This document shows positions 56,366-64,000 of a stretch of 64,000 nt of DNA, piece after piece. The DNA comes from Mesorhizobium tianshanense. Lineage in GTDB: Bacteria; Pseudomonadota; Alphaproteobacteria; Rhizobiales; Rhizobiaceae. The stretch spans positions 1 to 64,000 of the forward strand of contig NZ_VLKT01000002.1 in NCBI RefSeq assembly GCF_007830515.1. Reading direction: 5' to 3'. Each line of letters starts with the position of its first letter. The first letter of the stretch is position 1. Made by a program: the position numbers and the translations under genes. Below the pieces are notes generated by a model. That model searched no databases, was not told the DNA's origin, and saw nothing but the letters and a program-made list of their open reading frames with translations.

Positions 56366-57775
56366 ATGGGCGCTACCTCATGGCTGAGACCAAAAGCCCT
56401 GCTGCCTTTGTGGATAGCCGTCGCGTTAATGGTCGATCCTCAGGTGCCGAGCGACCAGCTGACGCTCGCAGAGTTCGGACCAAAACCGGCGTTCGCCGAT
56501 GACGATGGCGGTGGTGACGATGGTGGCGGTCAATCCCGCTCGTCTGATGGGTCGGGAACGATTCCCCGCAGGTCGACCGGACCAAACCTGTTTCGCACGC
56601 TGACGGATCGGTTTCTTCCGCGTCCGCCAAGACGCGGCGGCAGGCGCGTGCGCCGTCCCGCCGTCCCTTTGCCGTCTCGGGCGCCGGACCAGATCGTGGC
56701 GACCGGGCTGAGTTCGGCTGAAATCGGTCGGCTTCAGGCAACCGGCTTCACCGTCCTGGACCGCGCCGATATCCAGCTTCTGGGGTCGGAGCTGATCCGG
56801 CTGCGCATACCACCCAATATGCCGCTGGAGGCTGCGCGCGATCGTGTCATCGACGCCGCTCCGCAGTCGGCAGCAGATTTCGTGCATTACTACCGGCCCG
56901 GACAGGAAGTCGAATGTGCCGGCCCCCACTGCGCCGCCGCAGGCCTGATCGGATGGCCGGCCGTTACTGGCCTTCCCGCCGGCTGCGGTGGCAACGTCAC
57001 GATCGGCCTCGTCGACACGGCGATCAATCCGGCGCATGCCGCCTTCGCGAAAGGCCGGATCGAAGTTCTTCGCCTGTCGGACGACGGCCTTCCCGAGTCC
57101 GGCCGCCAGCACGGCACGGCCGTCGCGGCGCTGCTCGTCGGCGGCGCCGACAGCCGCACGCCGGGCCTCCTGCCGCACGCCAGGCTGATCGCAGTCGATG
57201 CGTTTCACCGGGGCGATCGCCAGGATGACCGCTCGGATGTCTATGATCTTCTTCGCGCGCTCGATCTTCTTTCCGTGCGCGGGGTGCAGGTGACGAATAT
57301 GAGCCTGTCGGGTCCCGCGAATGCTCTTCTCGAGCAGGTTGTCCGAAAACTTGCCGAACGCGGCATGGTGATCGTCGCCGCCGCCGGCAATGGCGGTCCA
57401 AAGGCCGGACCTGCCTATCCGGCGGCCTATGCGGATGTGATCGCGGTGACGGCGGTGGACCGCAGGAAACGTCCCTACAGGCGTGCCGGGCGTGGCGATC
57501 ATATCGACCTGGCCGCCCCCGGCGTCGAAGTGTGGACGGCCGCCTCGGTCAGCGGCGCGCGGCCGAAGACCGGCACCTCCTTCGCGGCGCCGTTTGTTGC
57601 CGCCGCGGCGGCGTTGATGAAATCGGCAAACAGCAACGCCACCGCGGCCGACATTCACGACGCGCTTGGCAAGTCGGCGGAAGATCTCGGCGCGCCGGGC
57701 AAGGACGCCGTCTTCGGCTGGGGCCTGCTCAATGCCCGCGCTGCTTGTGCCGTCTCGCAGAAGAAAGCGACGTGA
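56366..57775 (+). CDS. Exported S8-family (subtilisin-like) serine protease
   Basis: The 469-residue product starts at the ATG at 56366 after GTGAGGAGA. A hydrophobic N-terminal segment with a possible signal cleavage near PAFADDD is followed by a Gly/Asp/Ser/Arg-rich linker and an inhibitor-like propeptide region (SSAEIGRLQATGFTVLDRADI). The catalytic triad lies in IGLVDTAINPAH (Asp near 221), QHGTAVAALLVG (His) and TGTSFAAPFVAAA (Ser near 412), with VAAAGNGG giving the oxyanion Asn. It is divergent from the sigma gene and is preceded by candidate ECF promoter P4. It may cleave the anti-sigma factor or a secreted substrate. Confidence 0.9.
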   Translation: MGATSWLRPKALLPLWIAVALMVDPQVPSDQLTLAEFGPKPAFADDDGGGDDGGGQSRSSDGSGTIPRRSTGPNLFRTLTDRFLPRPPRRGGRRVRRPAVPLPSRAPDQIVATGLSSAEIGRLQATGFTVLDRADIQLLGSELIRLRIPPNMPLEAARDRVIDAAPQSAADFVHYYRPGQEVECAGPHCAAAGLIGWPAVTGLPAGCGGNVTIGLVDTAINPAHAAFAKGRIEVLRLSDDGLPESGRQHGTAVAALLVGGADSRTPGLLPHARLIAVDAFHRGDRQDDRSDVYDLLRALDLLSVRGVQVTNMSLSGPANALLEQVVRKLAERGMVIVAAAGNGGPKAGPAYPAAYADVIAVTAVDRRKRPYRRAGRGDHIDLAAPGVEVWTAASVSGARPKTGTSFAAPFVAAAAALMKSANSNATAADIHDALGKSAEDLGAPGKDAVFGWGLLNARAACAVSQKKAT

Positions 57776-57904
57776 AGCTCGGGGTCGAAACTCGGCGCCG
57801 CCAACCGGGGATCTAGCGCCCCAAGGAGGGATTGCGCCTCGCCCGTTTCTGCTTACGGTTGCTGTTGGAGTTTTCCACCACAAGAATAGCAACGGAGAGT
57901 CTGC

Positions 57905-59428
57905 GTGAACCGTGTTTTGCCAACCGTCTTTGTTCTCGCGCTCGGCGCGCCTGCCTTCGGCCAGACCGTCGATGGCGAGGGCGCGAAGCAACTCTCCGAA
58001 GACCTGTCCCGCTATGTCGGCAAGCAAGCGATCGACAAAGGCATTTTGGCGGTTTCGGTCGAAGGCGATGCTTACAAGATCAGCTTCGATTTGAGGGCGC
58101 TTGCAGCGAAGCTGCCGAAGCAGGATCTGCCGAAATTCGACTTCCCGCTTTACACGCTGCTGGTCAAACCGCTCAGCGACGGCAGTTGGAACGTCTTCTC
58201 CGATTTTTCGACCAGCGCGTCATTCGAGATGAATGGGCCGGACGGCCAGCAAAGCACGCAATTCGTCATCAAGGACGGCAAATTCACCGGCGTCTATGAC
58301 CCCGAATTGGCGGCGTTTGCCAACGGCTCCAGTTCGTTGTCGGGCATGACAATGACGTCGCGTAGTGCCAAGCAAGAAACGGATTTGAGTGTCGGCTCGA
58401 GCACTTCCAAGCTTGCCGCCACCAGGTCGGCCAATGGCGGCGTCGATTTTACCGTGACGCAGGCGTCGGCCGGCTTCGTCGAGACGATCAAGATCAATGA
58501 TCCCGCGATCGGAATGAAGGTTGCAGGGGCATTCAAGGCGTCGGATCTAGCCGTGGATGTGAGCGCCAAAGCCATGCGGACAAAGCCGCTTCTTGATCTG
58601 TTGGCATTTGGCGTGGCCCACGAAGACGAGGCTCAACTGAGAGCCGATCAGGGAGAACTCAAAGCTCTTCTGCTCGCCGCACTGCCGCTGTGGGAACGGA
58701 TCGACGGCACCTACATACTCAAGAACTTCGCCCTTGAAACATATGGCGGCAATTTCGGCGCGGCGCAATTGAGCACCTCATTCGGGGCCGACGGCGTCGC
58801 CCAGAACGGCAAGCTCGATTATGCAATCAAGGCCTCCGGTTTGACCCTGCCCCAGACTCTGCCGGGCTGGACAGCCACATTGCTGCCCACTGACATCGAT
58901 CTCAATTTCGGCGGCGCCAACATCGATCTCGACAGCATGGCGAGAAAAGCGATCGAGGCCTTTGATCTCAACCAGAATCCGCCGCTGCCGGTCGGCTTCG
59001 GCGACACGCTGACCGCCGATTTCATGGCCAAAGCGCCGAAGGCCGTCATCGGGCACAGCACCATGAAGAACAGCGACATCGAGGTCGCGATGGAAGGGGA
59101 GATGACGTTCCCCGGCATGAAGCCCGAGGCAAATGTGACGATCGATATCGCCGGCTACGACAAGATCGTGGAAAGCCTGCAGACCGCGGCGAAGTCGGAG
59201 CCGGAAGCCGCGCAATATTTCCCGGTGGTGCTGGCTGTCAAAGGGTTTGGCAAGACGCTGCCGGATGGCCGGATGGAATGGGTCATCAACGCCAAGGCCG
59301 ACGGCTCGATCACGGTCAACGGCGCCATGCTGAAGCCGGCCGATGCCGTCCAGGGCGGTCCCCTTACTGACCCGAGTGATGCTACCGCGGGCGATAACGG
59401 CGGAGCCGGAACGAAGCTCCAGCCTTAA
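57905..59428 (+). CDS. Exported hypothetical protein
   Basis: The 507-residue product starts at the GTG at 57905 after ACGGAGAG. A signal peptide ends at GAPAFGQ near residue 20. The rest is beta-rich with alternating hydrophobic residues (FGKTLPDGRMEWVINAKAD) and no Cys in the mature part. It may belong to the large AsmA/DUF945/DUF2125-like periplasmic group, but I cannot place it. It lies 129 bases after the subtilase with no GGAAT-N16-CGTT motif in between, so it may be read from P4 or from its own promoter. Confidence 0.75.
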   Translation: MNRVLPTVFVLALGAPAFGQTVDGEGAKQLSEDLSRYVGKQAIDKGILAVSVEGDAYKISFDLRALAAKLPKQDLPKFDFPLYTLLVKPLSDGSWNVFSDFSTSASFEMNGPDGQQSTQFVIKDGKFTGVYDPELAAFANGSSSLSGMTMTSRSAKQETDLSVGSSTSKLAATRSANGGVDFTVTQASAGFVETIKINDPAIGMKVAGAFKASDLAVDVSAKAMRTKPLLDLLAFGVAHEDEAQLRADQGELKALLLAALPLWERIDGTYILKNFALETYGGNFGAAQLSTSFGADGVAQNGKLDYAIKASGLTLPQTLPGWTATLLPTDIDLNFGGANIDLDSMARKAIEAFDLNQNPPLPVGFGDTLTADFMAKAPKAVIGHSTMKNSDIEVAMEGEMTFPGMKPEANVTIDIAGYDKIVESLQTAAKSEPEAAQYFPVVLAVKGFGKTLPDGRMEWVINAKADGSITVNGAMLKPADAVQGGPLTDPSDATAGDNGGAGTKLQP

Positions 59429-59436
59429 GCGTTTGA

Positions 59437-59586
59437 TCAAAATCCGAGCGCTGCCGCGATCTTCGGTGTGGCTTCACGCCAGTGGATGAATTCGAGCACG
59501 ACATCGTCGACATCGAGCACCAGCAGCGGCCGGTCGTCGGCGGCCAGTTCCTCGATTTGCCGCGCTGTTTCGGGATCGTCGCTCAT
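59437..59586 (-). CDS. Truncated HAD-like hydrolase remnant
   Basis: A 49-residue frame starts with ATGA overlap at the DUF3572 stop and ends at 59437. Near residue 22 it has VLDVDDVVLEF, a DxD motif as in HAD-superfamily hydrolases, directly joined to HWREATPKIAAALGF, which resembles the closing helix of such proteins. The middle catalytic and cap parts are missing. It looks like an in-frame internal deletion of a gene that would normally encode 150 or more residues. Confidence 0.55.
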   Translation of the reverse strand: MSDDPETARQIEELAADDRPLLVLDVDDVVLEFIHWREATPKIAAALGF

Positions 59587-59882
59587 ATGGAATGCTCATG
59601 ATCGTCGTTGCCAAGCGGCAGCGCCCGCAGCGCCTTGCCGACGGAAGCCGGCGGCGTGCCGGTTTCCTGCGCGAACCGCATGAGCGTCGGCTCGTGGGCG
59701 AGGATGAACTGCAGAACGCCGGCCAAAAATCCCGGCTCGCCGGCTGCCTGGCGGATGGAATGCGCCTCGATGCCGGTGATCGCCAGGAAGCGGGGCAGAA
59801 GTTCCGGATCGGCGGCGACGAAGCCCAGCGCCTTCACGGCAATGGTTTCCGCTTCCTCACGCATTGACGCTGCGTTTGCCAT
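59583..59882 (-). CDS. DUF3572 family protein
   Basis: The 99-residue product starts at the ATG at 59882 after AAGAAGGTAG. It contains ALGFVAADPELLPRFLAITGI and VLQFILAHEPTLMRFAQETG, the helical repeats of DUF3572. It has no signal peptide. It is divergent from divK, a conserved neighbourhood in Rhizobiales. Its stop overlaps the start of the HAD remnant by ATGA. Function is unknown. Confidence 0.85.
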   Translation of the reverse strand: MANAASMREEAETIAVKALGFVAADPELLPRFLAITGIEAHSIRQAAGEPGFLAGVLQFILAHEPTLMRFAQETGTPPASVGKALRALPLGNDDHEHSI

Positions 59883-60118
59883 CACTACCTTCTTGTGCGG
59901 TGGAAATGAGTCTCTTTTCGGCAGTAATCGCAAGCGCCGCCTGCGGCAAGCCATCTACCTCTTCAATGCTGTGTTCGAGGTGAAATCCGAAGCTTTTCCG
60001 GCAGCCGGTTTCCGTTTCGTCAATTATATTGCCGTAGCGTCGAGCAGGGTTTGGTGCGTGCCGGCGAGGGCGCATGACGGCAACCTTCCAGCGGAAGGCG
60101 GGCCGGGACGGGAATTTG

Positions 60119-60490
60119 ATGCCTAAGAAGGTCATGATCGTCGAGGACAACGAGCTCAACATGAAGCTCTTTCGTGACCTCATCGAAGCGAGCGGTTACG
60201 AGACGGTCCGCACGCGCAACGGCCTTGAAGCGCTGGATCTGGCGCGGCTGCACAGGCCGGACCTCATTTTGATGGACATCCAGCTGCCCGAAGTGTCGGG
60301 GCTGGAAGTGACCAAATGGCTGAAGGAGGACGATGACCTCCATGTCATCCCGGTCATTGCGGTCACCGCCTTCGCGATGAAGGGCGATGAGGAGCGCATC
60401 CGCCAGGGTGGCTGCGAAGCCTATATCTCCAAGCCGATCTCGGTGCCGCGTTTCATCGAAACCATCAAATCCTACCTGGGCGACGCCTGA
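60119..60490 (+). CDS. divK: Single-domain response regulator DivK
   Basis: The 123-residue receiver domain has the acidic pocket in [10 protein letters not shown], the phosphoacceptor Asp in [13 protein letters not shown] near residue 53, the Thr/Ser switch in VTAFAMKGD and the Lys in YISKPIS near 105. DivK controls the DivJ/PleC/DivL cell-fate circuit leading to CtrA. The start at 60119 is supported by purine-rich ACGGGA upstream. It lies directly ahead of pleD, the conserved order in alphaproteobacteria. Confidence 0.93.
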   Translation: MPKKVMIVEDNELNMKLFRDLIEASGYETVRTRNGLEALDLARLHRPDLILMDIQLPEVSGLEVTKWLKEDDDLHVIPVIAVTAFAMKGDEERIRQGGCEAYISKPISVPRFIETIKSYLGDA

Positions 60491-60521
60491 TGCGTCCTTC
60501 CAGCCGAGCCGGAGCTTTGTG

Positions 60522-61895
60522 ATGACTGCACGGATCCTCGTCGTCGACGACATCCCTGCCAATGTGAGGTTGCTCGAGGTCCGGCTGCTTGCCGAATATT
60601 TCGATGTGCTGACCGCCACCAACGGGCTGGACGCGATCGAGACCTGCGAGAACGGCAAGGTCGACGTCGTGCTGCTCGACGTGATGATGCCCGATATGGA
60701 CGGGTTCGAGGTCTGCCGGCGGCTGAAGAGCGATCCGGCGACGTCGCACATCCCTGTCGTCATGATCACCGCGCTCGACCAGGTTTCGGACCGGGTGCGC
60801 GGCCTCGAGGCCGGGGCCGACGATTTCCTGACCAAGCCTGTCAACGATCTGCAATTGATGACGCGCGTCAAAAGCCTGGTCAGGCTGAAGACGTTGACCG
60901 ACGAGCTGCGCCTGCGCGCCTCGACCACGCGCAACATCGGCATCGAGGAGCTTTTGAGCCGCAACTTCGCTTCCGAAGACATCACGCCCAAAGTCCTGCT
61001 GATCGACGAGCGCAAATCTTCCTTCGAGCGCGTCCAGAAAATGCTGCGCGGCAGCGCCGACCTCGACATCGCCACCGATCCGCATGCCGGCTTCTTCCAG
61101 GCCGCCGAGACGCCCTATGAATGCGTGATGATCTCGACGGCGTTTGCCGATTTCGATCCGCTCAGGCTCTGCTCGCAACTGCGTTCGCTCGATCGCACCC
61201 GTTTCCTGCCGATCATCCTTCTGGCGCAGGAGGGCGAGGAAGGGCGCATCATCCGCGGCCTCGAACTCGGCATCAACGACTACCTGATGCGGCCGATCGA
61301 CCAGCAGGAGCTGACCGCCCGGCTGCGCACTCAAGTGCGCCGCAAGCGCTACAACGACCAGCTCCGCGCCAGCGTCACCCAGACCATCGAGATGGCGGTG
61401 ACCGACGCCCTGACGGGACTGCACAACCGCCGTTACCTCGACAGTCATCTGCAGACCTTGTTCGATCGCTCCGTGGCACGGCGGCGGCCGCTGTCGGTGA
61501 TGATCACCGACCTCGACCGCTTCAAGACCGTCAACGACACGCATGGCCATGATGGCGGCGACGACGTGCTGCGCGAATTCGCGCGGCGGCTGCGCAAGAA
61601 TGTGCGCGGAATCGATCTCGCCTGCCGCTTCGGTGGCGAGGAGTTCGTCGTGGTCATGCCGGACACGGACGGCGCGGTCGCCGAAAAGGTCGCGGAGCGC
61701 ATTCGTGCGGAAATCGCCCAGATGCCGTTTGCCGTCGGCCACGCGGGCGAGACGATCGAGGTCACCGTCAGCGTCGGTGTTTCTTCGGTGCTGAAGGGCC
61801 TGGACTCGGTTGCCGGGCTGATGAAACGCGCCGACCTCGCGTTGTACGAAGCCAAGAGCGCCGGCCGCAATCGTGTGGTCGCCAAGGCGGCGTAA
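60522..61895 (+). CDS. pleD: Diguanylate cyclase response regulator PleD
   Basis: The 457-residue product has two receiver domains (the first with LLDVMMPDMDGF near residue 53, the second degenerate, lacking the usual phosphoacceptor Asp) and a C-terminal GGDEF domain with RFGGEEF. The I-site RGID lies a few residues before it, so c-di-GMP feedback inhibition is expected. It starts at the ATG at 60522 after CCGGAG. PleD makes c-di-GMP and drives the motile-to-sessile transition; it is read with divK. A MITE-like repeat begins at its stop codon. Confidence 0.94.
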   Translation: MTARILVVDDIPANVRLLEVRLLAEYFDVLTATNGLDAIETCENGKVDVVLLDVMMPDMDGFEVCRRLKSDPATSHIPVVMITALDQVSDRVRGLEAGADDFLTKPVNDLQLMTRVKSLVRLKTLTDELRLRASTTRNIGIEELLSRNFASEDITPKVLLIDERKSSFERVQKMLRGSADLDIATDPHAGFFQAAETPYECVMISTAFADFDPLRLCSQLRSLDRTRFLPIILLAQEGEEGRIIRGLELGINDYLMRPIDQQELTARLRTQVRRKRYNDQLRASVTQTIEMAVTDALTGLHNRRYLDSHLQTLFDRSVARRRPLSVMITDLDRFKTVNDTHGHDGGDDVLREFARRLRKNVRGIDLACRFGGEEFVVVMPDTDGAVAEKVAERIRAEIAQMPFAVGHAGETIEVTVSVGVSSVLKGLDSVAGLMKRADLALYEAKSAGRNRVVAKAA

Positions 61896-62064
61896 GGTCC
61901 GTTGATATCCAGGTGAGGCTGGCCTGCAACTGGCAGTTTCCTGCGCTTCCAGTACTCGCGTACCCGAACGTACGCTCCGTTCCAGTTCTCGGAACCACCT
62001 GTTCGGTCGCTTCGCGCCCGTCTTCGACACCGGCTCGGCCTGACCTGAATCTCAACAGACCTTA
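61893..62064. repeat. MITE-like repeat, copy 2
   Basis: The ends are TAAGGTCCGTTGATATCCAG and, inverted, TAAGGTCTGTTGAGATTCAG, giving a terminal inverted repeat of about 22 bp with four mismatches. The core shares TTTCCTGCGCTTCCAGTACTC and CGTACCCGAACGTACGC with copy 1 at 51424-51569. It is about 26 bases longer, with an internal insertion near TTCGCGCCCG. Its first bases are the pleD stop codon. Confidence 0.75.
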
Positions 62065-62419
62065 GTTCAGAGGCAGGCGCCGACGCCCAATTATTCAGTC
62101 AGTGCGACAGGGTTACGAATTTACCTTAATGCAAGCGATTCGGCGGGCTTGGTTAAGAAATTGTTGATTTTCGTAAGCCGTTGCGCGAATGTGCAGGCCA
62201 GTGACGGAACCGGCGCGAGGGTAGATCGCCGGGTCGATCCGAAAAATACCCCATGATTCAGGTCCGCCGCATCTCCTGGGTCCGTGGGGTCGGCCGGCCG
62301 GCGCTGGCACATAGTGGCCTCCTCGTACCGCTGCCAAACGCCGACCGGCCCCCTTTTCCGAAAAGACATCGAGACTCTGCGCCAAGCATTGGAAAATTCG
62401 GGGCTTTTCGAGGCCTTGA
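62065..62419. other. Intergenic stretch without a supported gene
   Basis: The 355 bases between the second MITE-like repeat and the rpmG terminator hold only short mutually overlapping frames with no ribosome binding site. No known element was recognised. Confidence 0.5.
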
Positions 62420-62455
62420 AACCAAAACGCCGCCCACAGGGGCGGCGTTTTGGTT
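62420..62455. terminator. Hairpin terminator at the rpmG end (bidirectional)
   Basis: AACCAAAACGCCGCCC and GGGCGGCGTTTTGGTT form a perfect 16-bp stem around ACAG. Each strand has a T-run within the distal arm, so it can act in both directions. It lies 18 bases past the rpmG stop on the minus strand. Confidence 0.85.
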
Positions 62456-62473
62456 GTTAAGCAGGAAACCGGA

Positions 62474-62641
62474 TTACTTGATCTTGGTTTCCTTGAATTC
62501 GACGTGCTTCTTGGCGACCGGGTCGTATTTGCGGAACGACAGCTTGTCCGTCTTGGTGCGGCTGTTCTTGCTGGTCACGTAGAAGAAACCGGTGTCGGCG
62601 GTCGACAGAAGCTTGATCTTGATGTTTGCGGCTTTGGCCAT
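62474..62641 (-). CDS. rpmG: 50S ribosomal protein L33
   Basis: A 55-residue basic protein is read on the minus strand from the ATG at 62641. It begins [20 protein letters not shown] and continues with [21 protein letters not shown], the L33 pattern. It has no zinc-binding Cys, so it is the zinc-independent form. The length is standard. It is followed by a strong hairpin terminator. Confidence 0.95.
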   Translation of the reverse strand: MAKAANIKIKLLSTADTGFFYVTSKNSRTKTDKLSFRKYDPVAKKHVEFKETKIK

Positions 62642-62826
62642 GATATCAGTCCGTTATGTTCGTGGAGTTTTGGCCGCTGGAGCACGGGAAAACACCCGGA
62701 CGCGGGAAACTTGGCGCGACACATAAAGAACGCGCCCGGAAAGTCAACCCCGTGAGGCCTCGGCGAAGTCTGTTGCGCAAGCCGTGTCCACTATCCGAGC
62801 CACGGGGGAGGCGGCGACGTTCCTGA

Positions 62827-63285
62827 CTAAGCCCCTTCCCTAACAGGCGGCGCCACCCTTTTCCAGTCTCCCGTCGTGTTCCACCAGCGGTGCGGGTTGG
62901 AGCGGTCGTCGAGGCCCTTGGAGCGGCTGGCGAGGATCGGCTGAATGCGGATCACCGGCTCCTGATAGCTGTGGACCCGGAATATCGCTTCGACGATGCG
63001 GGCGGCCAGCGCCTGGTCGTCGGGCAGTTCGAACGACACCTCCACCGTACCCGGCCGTCTGCGCAATTCCGTCTCGGCGCCTGCGGCCGCCCCTTCGAGC
63101 GGCCGGTAGCGCTCGATGCCGTGCGCCGACTGGTAGGCGTTGCTGTCGTATTTGCCCATGGTCAGCGGGGCAATCGCAACCACCGCTTCCATGATGCGGT
63201 CGACATCGCCCACCGGTGCCTGAAAGGTCACCAGCAGCAGCAATTCCATCCGCACCGATTTTGTTTCAAACCCGGAATCGATCAT
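62827..63285 (-). CDS. NIF3/YqfO-type C-terminal-domain-like protein
   Basis: The product is about 153 residues, starting at the ATG at 63285 after GAGGAGACC. It has a compact alpha/beta pattern with MELLLLVTFQAPVGDVDRIMEAVVAIAP, and a region PGTVEVSFELPDDQALAARIVEAIFRVHSYQEPVIRIQPI, shown here by VTFQAPVGDVDRIMEA and EAIFRVHSYQEPVIRIQP. These resemble the dimerisation domain inserted in NIF3/YqfO proteins, related to the PII/CutA fold. A stand-alone copy is common in proteobacteria. Function is unknown; a sensing or dimerising role is a guess. Confidence 0.7.
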   Translation of the reverse strand: MIDSGFETKSVRMELLLLVTFQAPVGDVDRIMEAVVAIAPLTMGKYDSNAYQSAHGIERYRPLEGAAAGAETELRRRPGTVEVSFELPDDQALAARIVEAIFRVHSYQEPVIRIQPILASRSKGLDDRSNPHRWWNTTGDWKRVAPPVREGA

Positions 63286-63384
63286 GACGGTCTCCTCAAA
63301 TTCTGCTGCTGACAATCTATCCGAGTGCTGCTGACACGGTTATGTCAGCAGCCTTGAGCCGCACGAGGCGTCGATCGGGTCTTT

Positions 63385-64000
63385 TTACAGGATTTTTCGG
63401 ACGAGCCTGGCACCGACCAGCGCTATATAGAAGGCGAAGAACATGCCGAGCGCCCAGCCGAAGCCCGAGGGTCCGAAAATGTCCATGCCGATGCCGATCG
63501 CCTGCGGGCCGAGCACCATGCCGACACCGTAGCAGAGCACGAAGGCAGCGTTGGCCTTGGCCAGTTCGTGGCCGGAAAGCTGCGAGCCGAGATGGGCCAG
63601 GCCGATCGTGTACATGGCCGCGACGACGCCGCCCCAGACGAACAGAAGCGCCGCCATCAGATGCCAGTTCTGCGCGAAGTGCGGCATGAAGATGGTGCCG
63701 GCAAGCCCGATGGTCGCACAAGCCAGAAGCAGATAGCGGCGGTCACTGACACGATCGCTGATCATGCCGAGCGGGATCTGCAACAGCACGTTGCCGAGGC
63801 CGATCATGGTGAGCAGAAGGGCGGCATTGGCCTCGGAGTAGCCGATGCGGTTGCCATAGACGGGGAACAGCGCAAAGCCGCCGGTCTCGACCGCGCCGAA
63901 CACCAGCACCGCGGCGGTCGCCGTCGGCACCAGCCAGATGTAGCGCAGGAAGTTGCTGGTTTCGCCATTGGAGACGATCGTCGGGCTCTCATTGCGTGCC
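63385..64000 (-). CDS. MFS transporter, C-terminal part (runs off the right edge)
   Basis: The frame is open to the window edge on the minus strand, giving about 204 visible codons and a normal stop at 63385. Six or so hydrophobic helices are seen, with the MFS loop pattern GMISDRVSDRRYLLLAC. The N-terminal half lies outside the window. The sequence resembles the YcaD/YbjJ-type sugar or drug MFS groups, but the substrate is unknown. Confidence 0.88.
   Translation of the reverse strand, partial: ARNESPTIVSNGETSNFLRYIWLVPTATAAVLVFGAVETGGFALFPVYGNRIGYSEANAALLLTMIGLGNVLLQIPLGMISDRVSDRRYLLLACATIGLAGTIFMPHFAQNWHLMAALLFVWGGVVAAMYTIGLAHLGSQLSGHELAKANAAFVLCYGVGMVLGPQAIGIGMDIFGPSGFGWALGMFFAFYIALVGARLVRKIL

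Overview
The window looks like a chromosomal segment of a Rhizobiales alphaproteobacterium, most likely Mesorhizobium or a close relative. Base composition is GC-rich. Gene content is that of a free-living, oxidative, polyhydroxybutyrate-making soil bacterium: phaC, a propionyl-CoA carboxylase alpha subunit, a glutathione-dependent formaldehyde dehydrogenase, divK-pleD next to a DUF3572 gene, a DUF2336 protein, a tandem glycine riboswitch in front of gcvTHP, an alphaproteobacterial LexA box, and several rhizobial-type palindromic intergenic repeats. The genus is inferred from overall gene content and remembered families, not from a database search.

Layout. 1-3.2 kb is accessory: an intact IS110-family transposase, gene-poor degenerate sequence, a pair of diverged dispersed repeats, and a tRNA-like sequence whose anticodon arm does not fold. 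A normal tRNA-Glu follows. 3.6-13 kb is core metabolism and envelope: an M15-type lipoprotein peptidase, phaC, a small lipoprotein, an alaC-type aminotransferase, homoserine dehydrogenase, glpX and recJ. 13-18.7 kb has a patatin-like lipase, hisI, folE, a NifU/IscU-like scaffold, a LysR regulator, yidD and a class D beta-lactamase. 18.7-27.9 kb has thrS, an acyltransferase, two flavoprotein genes, a maoC-citE pair, a DUF2336 gene, a broken porin remnant and an intact Omp25-like porin. 28-38 kb has parE, gcvP-gcvH-gcvT behind the riboswitch, a molybdopterin oxidoreductase with its cytochrome b, and a DUF1345 membrane protein. 38-49 kb has a caspase-like protein divergent from an autotransporter-type barrel, a YaiI protein with a coupled small ORF, the formaldehyde dehydrogenase, pccA and dnaE. 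49-64 kb has a K+ channel, a DMT transporter, dinB, a GNAT protein, an ECF sigma/anti-sigma locus with a subtilase, a truncated HAD gene, DUF3572, divK, pleD, rpmG, a NIF3-like protein and the end of an MFS transporter.

The most striking result is regulatory. The spaced motif GGAAT-N16-CGTT occurs four times, all between 53.5 and 56.3 kb. Each copy points at the next gene: a DUF6065-like protein, a secreted protein with a long Ser-Ser-Ser-Asn repeat, the anti-sigma factor (from inside the sigma gene), and a divergently transcribed exported subtilase. I found no other copy when I read both strands by eye. This is the layout expected of an ECF sigma factor and its local regulon, and it ties otherwise uncharacterised secreted proteins into one candidate system.

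Other items worth a look: two MITE-like repeat copies with about 22-bp terminal inverted repeats (51.4 and 61.9 kb), a possible very short minus-strand transcript between pccA and dnaE, a DinB with an extra Cys-pair N-terminus behind a LexA box, a two-TIR/RIME repeat landscape, and several gene remnants.
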